Counted from the first letter of the stretch, positions 34,668 through 43,953 are shown. The stretch is 64,000 nucleotides of DNA from Acidimicrobiales bacterium (GCA_029247365.1 JAQWLJ010000033.1:1-64000); one strand, 5' to 3'. Numbers and translations are program-made. Notes: generated from the sequence alone by a model not told the origin.

Positions 34668-34764
34668 GGGGCCTCGGCGGTCGGTCCCGAACTCTGAACG
34701 GCCCAACCCGGGTGCGGGCCCCGGGAGCTGGAGGCGGCATTCGCAGCACCGAGCGTCGGCCAGG

Positions 34765-34770
34765 TACCGT
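34765..34770 (+). promoter_or_regulatory. -10 element of amidohydrolase gene
   Basis: TACCGT, 7 bases before the ATG at 34778; it fixes this start over the far longer upstream frame. Confidence 0.5.
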
Positions 34771-34777
34771 CGCCGCC

Positions 34778-35641
34778 ATGGCCATGCCTTCCGGAATCGG
34801 CATCATCGACACGATGATCGGCTTCCCCGATCAGGATTTCGCCGTCTACGACTTCATCCGCACTCAGCTCAAAGACCAGGAGTCGACCGACTACGAGTTC
34901 CCGGTCGAGTACATGTTTACAAACGTGCCGAAGGAGCTCTACGGCACAGACGCCGATCCTGTTGACGTCACACTGGGCGAGATGGACCGATTCGGGATCG
35001 AGATCGGACTCATCGGGTGTGAAGGCGAGAAATCACGGCGGGCGCTCACCGAACACCCCGATCGTTTCGTTGCGATGACCAACGCCGACCCGAACGACGT
35101 GGTGGGCGAGGTGCGCAAGATCCAACGACTCAAGGACGAGTGGGATATACGCGCGGTCGGTACCTTCCCGGTCGGATGCACGCCGCAGGTCGATCTCAGT
35201 GATCCGAAGTACTACCCGATCTACTCCACCTGCTGTGAGCTCGACATCCCGATCTTCGTATGCGCCGGTGTGCCCGGCCCCCGACTTCCGATGAAGCCTC
35301 AGCTGGTCGAACAGATCGACCAGGTGATGTACGACTTCCCCGAACTCGTCTTCGTCACCCGACATGGATGTGAGCCATGGGACGACCTGATGGTCAAACT
35401 CATGCTCAAGTGGCCCGGTCTGCACTACTCGACATCGGCGTTCGCGCCGAAGTACTACCCCGAGTCGATCATCGACTACGCCAACACTCGCGGCGCCGAC
35501 AAGATCATCTATGCGGGCTACTTTCCGATGGGTTTGTCACTCGAACGGATCATGGCCGACATGCAACACGTTCCGTTCCATGACGATGTGTGGCCGAAAT
35601 TTCTTCGCGAAAACGCAGCTCGCGTCCTGAAGATCGACTGA
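34778..35641 (+). CDS. Amidohydrolase (ACMSD-like, COG2159)
   Basis: This 287-residue metal-dependent hydrolase-fold protein is similar to 2-amino-3-carboxymuconate semialdehyde decarboxylases. It opens GIGIIDTMIGFPD, so the usual HxH metal site of the first strand is replaced by IDTMIGF. Later marks include EHPDRFVAMTNADPND, ELDIPIFVCAGVPGPRLP, TRHGCEPWDD and ADKIIYAGYFPMGLSLER. Because the first-strand His pair is missing, metal binding may be altered. A clear paralogue starts at 63448 with the same IDTM opening and CAGIPGPR segment. Function is unknown. Confidence 0.82.
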   Translation: MAMPSGIGIIDTMIGFPDQDFAVYDFIRTQLKDQESTDYEFPVEYMFTNVPKELYGTDADPVDVTLGEMDRFGIEIGLIGCEGEKSRRALTEHPDRFVAMTNADPNDVVGEVRKIQRLKDEWDIRAVGTFPVGCTPQVDLSDPKYYPIYSTCCELDIPIFVCAGVPGPRLPMKPQLVEQIDQVMYDFPELVFVTRHGCEPWDDLMVKLMLKWPGLHYSTSAFAPKYYPESIIDYANTRGADKIIYAGYFPMGLSLERIMADMQHVPFHDDVWPKFLRENAARVLKID

Positions 35642-35645
35642 GCAA

Positions 35646-37196
35646 TCAGATCGAGCGACCAGCGGCCGCCCAGTACTCGTCCTTCAGTAGGCGCTTGTAG
35701 AGCTTGCCGGTGGGGTGACGCGGCAGTTCCTCGAGGAAGTCGACCGACCGCGGGCACTTCACGTCGGCGAGGTGCTCCTTGGCATAGGCGATGAGTTCGC
35801 GAGACAGCGCCGCCGCCGCAGCGTCGTCAGCTGGCATCTCCACCGGTTGAACGACAGCTTTCACTTCTTCGCCGAAGTCGTCGTTCGGCACGCCGAACAC
35901 GGCAACGTCGGTGACCTTGGGATGCATGGTGAGCACATCTTCGGTCTCCTGCGGATACACATTCACCCCACCCGTGATGATCATGTACGCCTTGCGATCG
36001 GTCAGATAGAGGAACCCGTCGTCGTCGACTCGGCCAACGTCGCCGAGCGTCGACCATCCATTCGCAAGGCGCGACGACGCCGTCTTTTCCGGATCGCCGT
36101 GGTACTCGAACTGGACGTCCGACTCGAAGTAGATAGTCCCCTCTGCACCGACGGGGAGTTCTTCGCCTTCCTCGCTCATGATGTGGATGATGCCGGTCAC
36201 CGCAACACCTACGGTGCCGGGGTGGGCGAGCCACTGCTCGCTATTGCAGTAGACGAACCCGTTGCCCTCCGTGCCGGCGTAGTACTCGTGGATAACGGGG
36301 CCCCACCAATCGATCATCTTGTGCTTGACGTCGACCGGGCACGGCGCGGCTGCGTGGACGCACGCCCGCAACGACGACACGTCGTAGCGCTCACGGACCG
36401 AGTCGTCGAGCTTGAGCATGCGGACGAACATCGTGGGAACGACCTGCGAGACCGTGATCTGGTGCTCCTCGATGAGCCGGAGGTACGCCTCCGGATCGAA
36501 CTTCTCCATGACGTACGTCGTGCCACCGGTAACGTGAATGCCGAGATTGAAGCGGAGCGGAGCAGCGTGGTACAGCGGTGCCGGCGAGAGATAGCGACTG
36601 TCTTCGCTGAAGCCGAAGAGCATCGCGCCGAGCGTTGCAACGCTGGTGTCGCCCTCTTCGAGCGGCGTTGGTTCTGTTGCCGGGAGCACGCCCTTGGGGC
36701 GTCCGGTGGTACCGGAGCTGTACAGCATGTCGCGGCCAGCGATGCGGTTCTCGAGCGGCTCCGGTGATGCGTTGGCGATGGCGTCCTCGTAGCTGTCATA
36801 CCCGTCGAGGGGGCCACCCATCGACAGACGCAGCTCGACGTTCGGCATCTGGTCGAGGAGTTCCCCAGCCTGGTCGGCCTTGTAGGGACTCGTGATGAAG
36901 ACTTTCGCGCCGCAGTTGTCGATGATGTAGGCCATCTCCTCGGTCGTGAGGCGGCTGCTCATCGCGGTGTAGATCAGGCCTGCGTAGATGGCGCCCCAGC
37001 ACAAGGCGAGGAAGTTGGCATTGTTCTCGAGGCAGAACGCAATGTGGTCGCCAGGTTGCAAGCCAATGTCGCGCAAGACGTTGGACACGCGGTTCGCGTG
37101 TTCGTCGAGCTGGGCGTAGGTGATGGTCTCGCCCGTCTCCGCCACGACGATGGCGGGATGGTCAGGGCGCGTGGCGGCGTGTGTTCCGGGATACAT
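35646..37196 (-). CDS. Acyl-CoA synthetase (AMP-binding, FadD-like)
   Basis: This 516-residue ANL-superfamily ligase activates a carboxylic acid with ATP and CoA. The P-loop is YSSGTTGRPKGVLP, motif II reads HEYYAGTEGNGF, motif III includes STLGDVGRVDDDGFLYLTDR, and the C-terminal catalytic Lys is in HPTGKLYKR. VPTMFVRMLKLDDSVRERYD is shared almost exactly with the second synthetase at 53537, so the two are close paralogues. Chain-length preference is not evident. TACGTT lies 7 bases before the ATG at 37196. Confidence 0.93.
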   Translation of the reverse strand: MYPGTHAATRPDHPAIVVAETGETITYAQLDEHANRVSNVLRDIGLQPGDHIAFCLENNANFLALCWGAIYAGLIYTAMSSRLTTEEMAYIIDNCGAKVFITSPYKADQAGELLDQMPNVELRLSMGGPLDGYDSYEDAIANASPEPLENRIAGRDMLYSSGTTGRPKGVLPATEPTPLEEGDTSVATLGAMLFGFSEDSRYLSPAPLYHAAPLRFNLGIHVTGGTTYVMEKFDPEAYLRLIEEHQITVSQVVPTMFVRMLKLDDSVRERYDVSSLRACVHAAAPCPVDVKHKMIDWWGPVIHEYYAGTEGNGFVYCNSEQWLAHPGTVGVAVTGIIHIMSEEGEELPVGAEGTIYFESDVQFEYHGDPEKTASSRLANGWSTLGDVGRVDDDGFLYLTDRKAYMIITGGVNVYPQETEDVLTMHPKVTDVAVFGVPNDDFGEEVKAVVQPVEMPADDAAAAALSRELIAYAKEHLADVKCPRSVDFLEELPRHPTGKLYKRLLKDEYWAAAGRSI

Positions 37197-37203
37197 GGCG
37201 AGC

Positions 37204-37209
37204 AACGTA
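37204..37209 (-). promoter_or_regulatory. -10 element of acyl-CoA synthetase gene
   Basis: TACGTT on the minus strand, 7 bases before the ATG at 37196; it lies inside the window just before the 3' end of the SDR gene at 37222. Confidence 0.45.
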
Positions 37210-37221
37210 CTCGCCGCGGCC

Positions 37222-38016
37222 TCACACCGTGAAGCCACCGTCGACGTCGAGGTGCTGACCAGTGATGAAACGGGCGCGAGAGGACGCGAGGAAACACACC
37301 GCCTCCGCGATGTCGGTCGCCGATCCGAACCGACGCATTGCGATGTTTGCCCGGGCCGCGTCGAGAGCGGCTTCGTCGAGGTCGCCGTTCGTCATCAACC
37401 GCTCAGCCATGCCGTCGAGCAACATGCCGGGCCCGACGGTGTTAGCCCGCACGCCGAACCGGCCTTCCTCGGCGGCAATGCCGCGCACAGCGGCTTCGAC
37501 GGCCGCTTTGGGAACCGACGACAGGCCGTCGCGCACGGGATAGCGGCGGGTGGCCGCGGTGGTGACGGCGACGATCGACCCCTCGGTCTGGCGAAGATGG
37601 GGCAGCGCTGGGGCGGCGACGGCAAAGAAGCCGGCAGCGTCGATATCGAGTTGCTCCTGCATCTCCGCTGGCGTCACCTTCGACAGATGTTTCTGGGGCA
37701 CGTGGGGACCTGCTGCGTACACGAGGGTGTGGATCCCGTCGGCAGCATCGGTGATTGCATCGATGGCTTGCACGCATCCGTCGTGGTTGCGGAGATCAAG
37801 GCCGATCGTCCACGCCTGCCGACCGAGGTCGGAAACCGCAGTTGCCAGGTCGGCCGCCGCCCCCTCGTTCTGCCGGTAGGTGAACGCGACGTGGCTCCCT
37901 CGGGCCGCAAGCTCTCGGACAATGGCGACGCCGAGTCCGCCACTGCCACCGACGACGAACGCGGTCCCTGGTCGGCTGGTGAAGTCGTCGGAGAGGTCGA
38001 GGCCGTGCTCGGTCAT
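37222..38016 (-). CDS. SDR family protein lacking the catalytic Tyr
   Basis: This is a 264-residue Rossmann protein of the SDR family. The dinucleotide motif is VGGSGGLG. At the active site the sequence is TTAATRRYPVRDGLSSVPKAAVE: Lys is present but the residue four before it is Ser, not Tyr. The family C-terminal TVGPGMLLDG and ITGQHLDVDGGFTV are normal. Without the Tyr a standard hydride-transfer role is doubtful; the enzyme may use another residue, for example the Tyr before PVRDG, or act differently. Substrate is unknown. It is followed by the acyl-CoA synthetase gene. Confidence 0.82.
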   Translation of the reverse strand: MTEHGLDLSDDFTSRPGTAFVVGGSGGLGVAIVRELAARGSHVAFTYRQNEGAAADLATAVSDLGRQAWTIGLDLRNHDGCVQAIDAITDAADGIHTLVYAAGPHVPQKHLSKVTPAEMQEQLDIDAAGFFAVAAPALPHLRQTEGSIVAVTTAATRRYPVRDGLSSVPKAAVEAAVRGIAAEEGRFGVRANTVGPGMLLDGMAERLMTNGDLDEAALDAARANIAMRRFGSATDIAEAVCFLASSRARFITGQHLDVDGGFTV

Positions 38017-38174
38017 GACCTAAGCGTGGCGCATACGACCGACCCATGCGAGTCGGCGTGTCCTTGACCACCAAACTTGCGGCATCCGGTGCTCGTGGCG
38101 AAGCACTTCGGCACGCTCGCTGCGCTCACGTCTTGGCCATTCATCGTTCCGACAGGGATCGGCCGTTGCGCTCG

Positions 38175-38783
38175 TCAGCGATTCAGGAAGCCGGTAAGAC
38201 GACGTCTCCAGGTCCGGCGCGCGGAGAAAACAAGCTCGGTGATCACCTCAACCCCGATTTCGCCCGGGTTGTCGATCTCCACGTCGCGACGCTCGATCTC
38301 AACCGCCCCGAGCCTTGCCGCGACCCGCGCGCTGGCCGCGTTCGCCGCATCGAAGCGGATCTCGACCCGCTCGATATCAGCGAGCAACTCCGCCGCCCCC
38401 AGCAGGACGCGCGCAGCTTCGGTGGCGTACCCGCGTCCAACTCGATCGCTGCGAATCCAGTAGCCAACCTCGATCGCGCCCGGCCCGACCCGTCGCATCA
38501 ACCCGCAGTTGCCGACCAACTCGCCGGTCTCAATCTCGATCACGTGGAAGTTGTGGCTCTCGCCCGACGCCCACTCCTGCAGCGACCGCACGATGAACTC
38601 GTCGAAATGGGGCTCGGTCGAGCGCTCGGGACGAGCCCAGTCCATGAATTGCTCAAGCTCGGGCAGGCTGGCAACAACCGCTGCGGTTAGGTCAGCGGCG
38701 CGGTCAACGGTGATCTTCTCGAGCCGCAGTCGCGGCGCCACAAGCCGCTCGGCGGGGCGATGAATCTCAGCCAGGAGCGACAT
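38175..38783 (-). CDS. GNAT family N-acetyltransferase (RimJ/RimL-like)
   Basis: This 202-residue acetyl-CoA-dependent acetyltransferase has the opening RLVAPRLRLEKIT, the GNCGLMRRV beta strand, the acetyl-CoA P-loop RSDRVGRGYATEA and RVEIRFDAANAASARVAARLG with the Asn-x-x-Ser of the RimJ/RimL type. The acceptor could be a ribosomal protein N-terminus or a small molecule. The ATG at 38783 lies 17 bases inside the 3' end of the molybdopterin oxidoreductase gene, so the two are translationally linked. Confidence 0.88.
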   Translation of the reverse strand: MSLLAEIHRPAERLVAPRLRLEKITVDRAADLTAAVVASLPELEQFMDWARPERSTEPHFDEFIVRSLQEWASGESHNFHVIEIETGELVGNCGLMRRVGPGAIEVGYWIRSDRVGRGYATEAARVLLGAAELLADIERVEIRFDAANAASARVAARLGAVEIERRDVEIDNPGEIGVEVITELVFSARRTWRRRLTGFLNR

Positions 38784-41010
38784 CGACAGGAATCCCGTTG
38801 AGCACACTCGTGCCCGAAAGCGGGTCGAGCGCACTCGGGTCGGTCAAGACATTCGAGTTCACACCGGCGTTGGCGGCCGCCACCTCCATACGCGTGCCGG
38901 CTTGTCCATGTCCCCAGCCGTGCGGTAGCGAGACAACCCCCGGCATGACGATGTCGGTGACCTCGACGTCGACGGTGAGCTGACCAACCCGACTCGTGAT
39001 CGCTGCCCTGCCACCGTTGCGAATTCCGAGTTCGGCCGCGTCTGCGGGGTTGACCTGCAGCGTGCACCGCGGCCTGCCCTTCACCAGCACGTGGACGTTG
39101 TGCATCCACGAGTTGTTAGATCGCAGATGGCGTCGTCCGATCAGACGAAGTCGCCCGTCATCCAACCATTCGACGGCCCGCGCTTGGAGGCGGATGAGTT
39201 CGTCGAGGAAGGGACCGGCCCACAGATCGATCCGCTTGTCTTCGGTGTCGAGTGCGGCCGGGAGCCGGGGCTTCAGCGGGCCGAGATCGATGCCGTGGGG
39301 GTTTTCCCGGAGTTTCTCGACTGACAGACCGTCGGGGTTCGTGCCGAAGGCGTCGCCGTATGGGCCGGTGCGAATCAGCGCGTCGAGCACTCGCTCAGCT
39401 CCACTCTCACCCGTGACCATGGCGGACAGTTCGTCGGCGTCGCGTCCCTCGACGGGGCTCCCCTCGGTCCGCGCTTCGTTGCCGAGGATCTGGCCGACGA
39501 GCTGGTCATGCACGATGTTTGGGTCGTCGTCGCCTACGCCCATCACGATCATCGAGAGACGGGCGATGATGTCGTCCTCGCCTGGCTGGTCCGTTTCGAA
39601 CACGACGGGCGAGAAGTTCGCAATGTTGCGGATCGACAGGTTGTAGAAGCCAATGTCGAAGTGGTCCTTCTCGAGCGGTGAGCCGGGCGGAAGGATCACA
39701 TCAGCGTGGCGGGTCGTCTCGTTCAGGTAGATGTCGACGCTGACCATCGCTTCGAGCGACGCGAACGCTTCGTCCATGCGATCGCCGTCCGGGCATGACA
39801 GGACCGGGTTACCCGCAACGGTGAACATCATCTTGAGCTGCCCGTCCCCCGATTCGAGGATCTCGTCGGGCAGATCGCCGACGGGAAGTTCGCCTTGGAC
39901 TTCGGGGTTGCCGTTGACCCGACTACTCCACCGGCCGACGCGATAGGGGCGACTGCTTCGGCTGGGGCGGACGCGCTCGACCGCCGAGTGCGGGAACATC
40001 GACCCTCCTGGCTGGTCGAGGTTGCCGGTGAGGATTGCGATGATGTCGATCAACCAGGTGGTGAGGGTGCCGAACTCGACGGTGGTGGTGCCGATGCGGC
40101 CATGCACCGCTGCGGTCGACGCTGCGGCGAGCTCATCGGCCAAGGCCCGGATCGTCTCGGCATCAATGCCGGTGATTGCCGCCGCATCGTCGGGTGAGAA
40201 CGGTTCAACCGCAACGCGAAGCTCGTCGAGTCCATCGATGAGCGCCGCGACCCGCCCCACCGAGACCTGATCGGTGGCGATCAGATGGTGTGCGATCGCA
40301 GCAAGCAAAACCGCGTCGGTGCCAGGACGGATGCGGATGTGTTGGTCGGCGGCCTCGGCAGTGCGTGTCCGAACGGGGTCGATCACAATCACACGGCCGC
40401 CGCGTTCGCTCACCGCCTCGATGCGATCGGGGTAGCCCGGGGCGGTGCAGATACTGCCGTTTGAGACAAACGGGTTGGTCCCGAGCAGGACCAAAAGATC
40501 AGTGCGATCCATATCGGGGACCGGCATGCGGAGCCCGTTGCCGTACAGGTAGCCAGACGCGACGTGTCTGGGCATCTGGTCGACCGTGCTCGCCGAGAAC
40601 ATCGACCGGGTGCTGATCGACTTCAGAAACGCACGCGAGTGCGTGTTCCAACCGAGATTATGGGCGTTGGGATTGCCGAGGTAAACGCCGACTGCGTCGT
40701 TGCCGTGGGACGCGCGAACGGCGGCGAGCTTCTCGGCGACGACGGCGAATGCTTCATCCCACTCGACCTCGACGAAGATCGGCGCACCATCGGCATCGAA
40801 CCCTCGCCGCACCACTGGCTTGCGGAGGCGATCCGGATCCTCGTAAAGCTGCGTAAGCGTCGACCCTTTCGGGCAGATGAAGCCCGTTGAAAAAACATCG
40901 TCCTGGTCGCCGCGGATGCGCTTGACCGCGCCGTCCTTGATCTCGATCTGCAGGCCGCACGTGGCCTCGCAGAGCGGGCAGGTTCGAAACACTGTGCGGT
41001 CGTCGCTCAT
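38767..41010 (-). CDS. Molybdopterin (bis-MGD) oxidoreductase
   Basis: This is a 747-residue member of the DMSO reductase superfamily. The N-terminal CPLCEATC ... FICPKG cluster binds a [4Fe-4S] centre. VYLGNPNAHNLGW, LLVLLGTNPFVSNGS and GGRVIVIDPVRTRTAEAAD bind the pterin cofactor, and the C-terminal MHNVHVLVKGRPRCTLQVNP is the Moco cap domain. No twin-arginine signal is present, so it is cytoplasmic. At the usual Cys/Sec molybdenum ligand position the sequence is RSMFSASTVDQMPRHVASG, without Cys, so classical formate dehydrogenase chemistry is unlikely. The start at 41010 is the ATG just before FRTCPLC. Confidence 0.88.
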   Translation of the reverse strand: MSDDRTVFRTCPLCEATCGLQIEIKDGAVKRIRGDQDDVFSTGFICPKGSTLTQLYEDPDRLRKPVVRRGFDADGAPIFVEVEWDEAFAVVAEKLAAVRASHGNDAVGVYLGNPNAHNLGWNTHSRAFLKSISTRSMFSASTVDQMPRHVASGYLYGNGLRMPVPDMDRTDLLVLLGTNPFVSNGSICTAPGYPDRIEAVSERGGRVIVIDPVRTRTAEAADQHIRIRPGTDAVLLAAIAHHLIATDQVSVGRVAALIDGLDELRVAVEPFSPDDAAAITGIDAETIRALADELAAASTAAVHGRIGTTTVEFGTLTTWLIDIIAILTGNLDQPGGSMFPHSAVERVRPSRSSRPYRVGRWSSRVNGNPEVQGELPVGDLPDEILESGDGQLKMMFTVAGNPVLSCPDGDRMDEAFASLEAMVSVDIYLNETTRHADVILPPGSPLEKDHFDIGFYNLSIRNIANFSPVVFETDQPGEDDIIARLSMIVMGVGDDDPNIVHDQLVGQILGNEARTEGSPVEGRDADELSAMVTGESGAERVLDALIRTGPYGDAFGTNPDGLSVEKLRENPHGIDLGPLKPRLPAALDTEDKRIDLWAGPFLDELIRLQARAVEWLDDGRLRLIGRRHLRSNNSWMHNVHVLVKGRPRCTLQVNPADAAELGIRNGGRAAITSRVGQLTVDVEVTDIVMPGVVSLPHGWGHGQAGTRMEVAAANAGVNSNVLTDPSALDPLSGTSVLNGIPVDVAPG

Positions 41011-41033
41011 GGTGCCCATCGTTGCAGGTGAAG

Positions 41034-41039
41034 TACCCT
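41034..41039 (+). promoter_or_regulatory. -10 element of DUF3237 gene
   Basis: TACCCT ends 8 bases before the ATG at 41048. Confidence 0.45.
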
Positions 41040-41047
41040 CCTGCCGC

Positions 41048-41464
41048 ATGGAATTGATTCCCCTTTGCACACTCGAGGCCTCTTTGTCGGAGGTCCATGT
41101 CATTGGGGCCGGTCCTGCAGGGATGCGGACCGTCGCCGACGTCTCTGGGGGCACCGTCTCAGGTGAGCGTCTCAACGGCTTGGTAAAGGGGTCGAGCGCG
41201 GCCGACTGGATGCTCACCGATGCCGACGGCGTCGCCACCCTCGATGTTCGAGTTGTGATTGAAACCGTCGACGGGGCACTTGTCTACGTGACGTATGGCG
41301 GGCGCGCCGAGTGGTCGGCCGGGCCCGGCTCGAACCCGATCTACATTGCGCCGCGGTTCGAGACCGGTGACGAGCGCTACACCTGGCTCAACACCGTTCA
41401 GGCCGTCGGCAAGGGCCAACTCGGCCGCAACACCGTTACCTATGAGATCGCCGAGGTTCGCTGA
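41048..41464 (+). CDS. DUF3237 family protein
   Basis: This 138-residue single-domain protein of the DUF3237/COG family has conserved pieces VIGAGPAGMRTVADVSGGTV, GADW-like SSAADWMLTDADGVATLDVR and YVTYGGRAEW with APRFETGDERYTWLN. The fold is a beta barrel; the function is unknown. It is divergent from the molybdopterin oxidoreductase gene (37 bases apart) and 20 bases upstream of the thiolase gene, which nevertheless has its own -10 element. Confidence 0.85.
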   Translation: MELIPLCTLEASLSEVHVIGAGPAGMRTVADVSGGTVSGERLNGLVKGSSAADWMLTDADGVATLDVRVVIETVDGALVYVTYGGRAEWSAGPGSNPIYIAPRFETGDERYTWLNTVQAVGKGQLGRNTVTYEIAEVR

Positions 41465-41471
41465 CCTCACC

Positions 41472-41477
41472 TACGCT
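41472..41477 (+). promoter_or_regulatory. -10 element of thiolase gene
   Basis: TACGCT, 7 bases before the ATG at 41485. Confidence 0.5.
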
Positions 41478-41484
41478 CACGACC

Positions 41485-42666
41485 ATGAGTGAACGCGAGG
41501 TCGTGATTGTTGATGCCGTGCGCAGCCCAGTCGGGCGACGCAACGGCGAACTCTCTACCGGGCACGCCATCAATGTGCTCGGCGATGTCCAGAAGGCCCT
41601 CTTCGATCGCTCCGGCATGGACCCTGGCCAGGTCGGGCAGGTCGTGGGCGGCTGCGTCGACCAGGTCGGTATGCAGACCATGAACGTTGCCCGCAATGCG
41701 TGGCTCGCCGCTGGGCTACCTCTCGAGGTCGCCGCTACCACCGTCGACGCCCAGTGTGGCTCGTCGCAGCAGGCCACCAACCTTGCGTACTCACTGGTGA
41801 AGTCGGGCGTTGTCGATTCGGCGGTGTCGTGCGGCGTCGAACTGATGAGTCGGGTTCCGATGTTTGCGACGACCGCCAACAAGGACTTCGGCCGGCCCGT
41901 CAACAAGCGATACTGGGAGCACTACGAGTTCACAACCCAGTTCGAAGGCGCCGAGCGCATCGCCGAGAAGTGGGACATCTCCCGCGACGACGCTGATGCT
42001 TACGGTGCTCGAAGCCAGCACCTTGCCGCGAAGGCGTGGGACGAGGATGCTTTCGGCCCCCAGATCGTTCCAATCACCGTCCCCGTGCTTGACGACGATG
42101 GCAAGGAGACCGGCGACACGATCACGGTCGACCGTGACGGCGGCCTTCGTGAGACCACTGTTGAGGGGCTCGCCAACCTCAAGCCTGTCGCCCGAGAGGA
42201 CGGCGTTCATACCGCCGGCACGTCGAGCCAGATGTCCGACGGGGCCGGTGCCGTGCTCATGATGACCGCCGACAAGGCTCGCGAACTGGGCCTCACTCCG
42301 CTTGCGAAAATCGTCGACGTCTGCCTTGTTGGTACCGATCCGATTCTCATGCTCACCGGCCCAATCGACGCCACCAAAAAGCTGCTCGCCGATAACGATC
42401 TGTCGATCGACGACATCGATGTTTTCGAGATCAATGAGGCGTTTGCCTCGGTGGTGCTCGCCTGGGAGAAAGAAGTCGGCGCCGAGCGCAGGAAGGTCAA
42501 CCCGCTCGGTGGTGCTATCGCCCTCGGCCACCCGCTTGGAGGCACCGGCGCGATCCTGACAACGAAGGCCGTGCACGAACTGCATCGTGGCGACGGCACG
42601 TACGCCATTGTGTCGATGTGTTGCGGCGGGGGCCTCGGTACCGGAACCCTGCTCCAAAAGGTCTGA
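41485..42666 (+). CDS. Acetyl-CoA acetyltransferase / 3-ketoacyl-CoA thiolase
   Basis: This 393-residue thiolase releases acetyl-CoA or propionyl-CoA from a 3-ketoacyl-CoA. The acyl-accepting Cys is in TTVDAQCGSSQQA, the loop His-containing motif is INEAFASVV, then NPLGGAIALGHPLGGTGAI carries the catalytic His, and SMCCGGGLGTG holds the second Cys. The pattern resembles the steroid-side-chain thiolase group (FadA5-like) more than the biosynthetic acetoacetyl-CoA type. Together with the P450 and acyl-CoA synthetases it suits degradation of branched or sterol-like acyl chains, which is inference. Confidence 0.93.
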   Translation: MSEREVVIVDAVRSPVGRRNGELSTGHAINVLGDVQKALFDRSGMDPGQVGQVVGGCVDQVGMQTMNVARNAWLAAGLPLEVAATTVDAQCGSSQQATNLAYSLVKSGVVDSAVSCGVELMSRVPMFATTANKDFGRPVNKRYWEHYEFTTQFEGAERIAEKWDISRDDADAYGARSQHLAAKAWDEDAFGPQIVPITVPVLDDDGKETGDTITVDRDGGLRETTVEGLANLKPVAREDGVHTAGTSSQMSDGAGAVLMMTADKARELGLTPLAKIVDVCLVGTDPILMLTGPIDATKKLLADNDLSIDDIDVFEINEAFASVVLAWEKEVGAERRKVNPLGGAIALGHPLGGTGAILTTKAVHELHRGDGTYAIVSMCCGGGLGTGTLLQKV

Positions 42667-42690
42667 TCAACCCCGTCGGTCGCCCTGCGA

Positions 42691-43953
42691 TCAGCCGTAG
42701 CTGGTAGCGCCGGCCGGCGCGAGCTCGACCCAGGTCTGACCCGGCGTAAGCGGGACTGGAACGCCGTCGGCTGTGGTCCAGGTTGGAACCGATGCCAACG
42801 ACGGCTTGGTCCACGTGACCTCGATGACCTGGCCATCGGTGAACACCCAGCCGCGCCCAGAACCGATGAACTGCTGTTCGCCAACACTGCTACCGGCGGT
42901 GTCGGTCATGCCGGTGTTGATCGAGCCGACCTCAGCCACCACGACGTTCACAGGGCGCACCTCGAGATCGTCGGCGTCGACGTGGGGCGTGCCGTTCTGG
43001 CTCCGTCGGTAGACGCCGATTTCTATATCCCAGAAATACTCGACGGTTGCAGCCGGGTACTCGATACGGATTTCGCCTGCCGGAACTGCGGTTGCCGGAT
43101 GGGCAATGGTCTCGTCTCGGTACTCGAACTGCACAGGTGGGGCACCACCGTCCTCGAGCGACTCGGCGATTTCCCACATCACGGTGGGGTCGGTCATCAA
43201 GTCATAGCTGCCAGGACGGTCGGGGTGGCGCCGGTACTCGGAGCGCGTTCCCGCACCGAGGTCGACCATGAGGTACGGCCGGATGATTCGGGCGGTGACG
43301 ACATTGGCGCCCGACCACACGAAGATCGGGTTGTTGTAACCGCGAAAGATCGCGATATCGGTGGTGCGCCCCGAGCGCACTGGGCCGATCTCTTCGGGTG
43401 TCTGCGAATGAAATACCGCCACGAGACGCGTCGAGCCACCTTCGATTTGGGTGACGTAGACAATGTCGGCCTGGGTCAGCGCGGCTTGCGGACGCCCCTT
43501 GTCGGTGTTGTCGATCTTCGCAACGACTGCGGGGCGCTCTGCAATCGACAGGTCGGTCAGCGGCAAGCCGGTCAACGGGGCAACGCCGGGCGCGGCGGCA
43601 GCAGGGGGCAGAGCGGCGGCCTGCACGATGTTTCGTTGGGGGTCGAGTTGACCCAGTAATCCTCGGTAGGCGGGCTCTCCGCTGATGATCGTGACTGCAT
43701 TGATCGACGTGACGGGTTCGACATCGAGAATTGGCGCAGGACCGCGGGTGGTGGGCGGGACGAGGGGCGCCTCGGTTGTGGTGGTGGCAACGTCGTCGGT
43801 GTCGTCCGAGGAGCCAGCATCGTCCTGAGCGACCACATCGGAGGTCTCGGTGTCATCGCTCGGCGCAACGTCGGCGGCTTCGTCGCCACCCCCGCACGCG
43901 GTTGCGAGCAGTGCGAACACGATGAAGAGGATGAGCAGCAGACGGCAGCGCAT
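42691..43953 (-). CDS. DUF3048 domain lipoprotein (YerB-like)
   Basis: The signal peptide MRCRLLLILFIVFALLATAC ends in a lipobox at Cys20, followed by an Asp/Ser/Thr-rich linker (about residues 24-70). The mature domain begins PLTGLPLTDLSIAERPAVV and has AALTQADIVYVTQIEGGSTR, PEEIGPVRSGRTTDI and FVWSGANVVTARI, hallmarks of DUF3048, and ends with the trailing domain that carries the GRGWVFTDGQVIEVTW segment. It is located on the cell surface; the biochemical role is unknown. It is 420 residues from the ATG at 43953. It converges on the thiolase gene. Confidence 0.92.
   Translation of the reverse strand: MRCRLLLILFIVFALLATACGGGDEAADVAPSDDTETSDVVAQDDAGSSDDTDDVATTTTEAPLVPPTTRGPAPILDVEPVTSINAVTIISGEPAYRGLLGQLDPQRNIVQAAALPPAAAAPGVAPLTGLPLTDLSIAERPAVVAKIDNTDKGRPQAALTQADIVYVTQIEGGSTRLVAVFHSQTPEEIGPVRSGRTTDIAIFRGYNNPIFVWSGANVVTARIIRPYLMVDLGAGTRSEYRRHPDRPGSYDLMTDPTVMWEIAESLEDGGAPPVQFEYRDETIAHPATAVPAGEIRIEYPAATVEYFWDIEIGVYRRSQNGTPHVDADDLEVRPVNVVVAEVGSINTGMTDTAGSSVGEQQFIGSGRGWVFTDGQVIEVTWTKPSLASVPTWTTADGVPVPLTPGQTWVELAPAGATSYG

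Noticed and set aside
38767-41010. Selenocysteine formate dehydrogenase
   Set aside because: There is no in-frame UGA and no Cys at the ligand site, so it is not a Sec-type FdhF.
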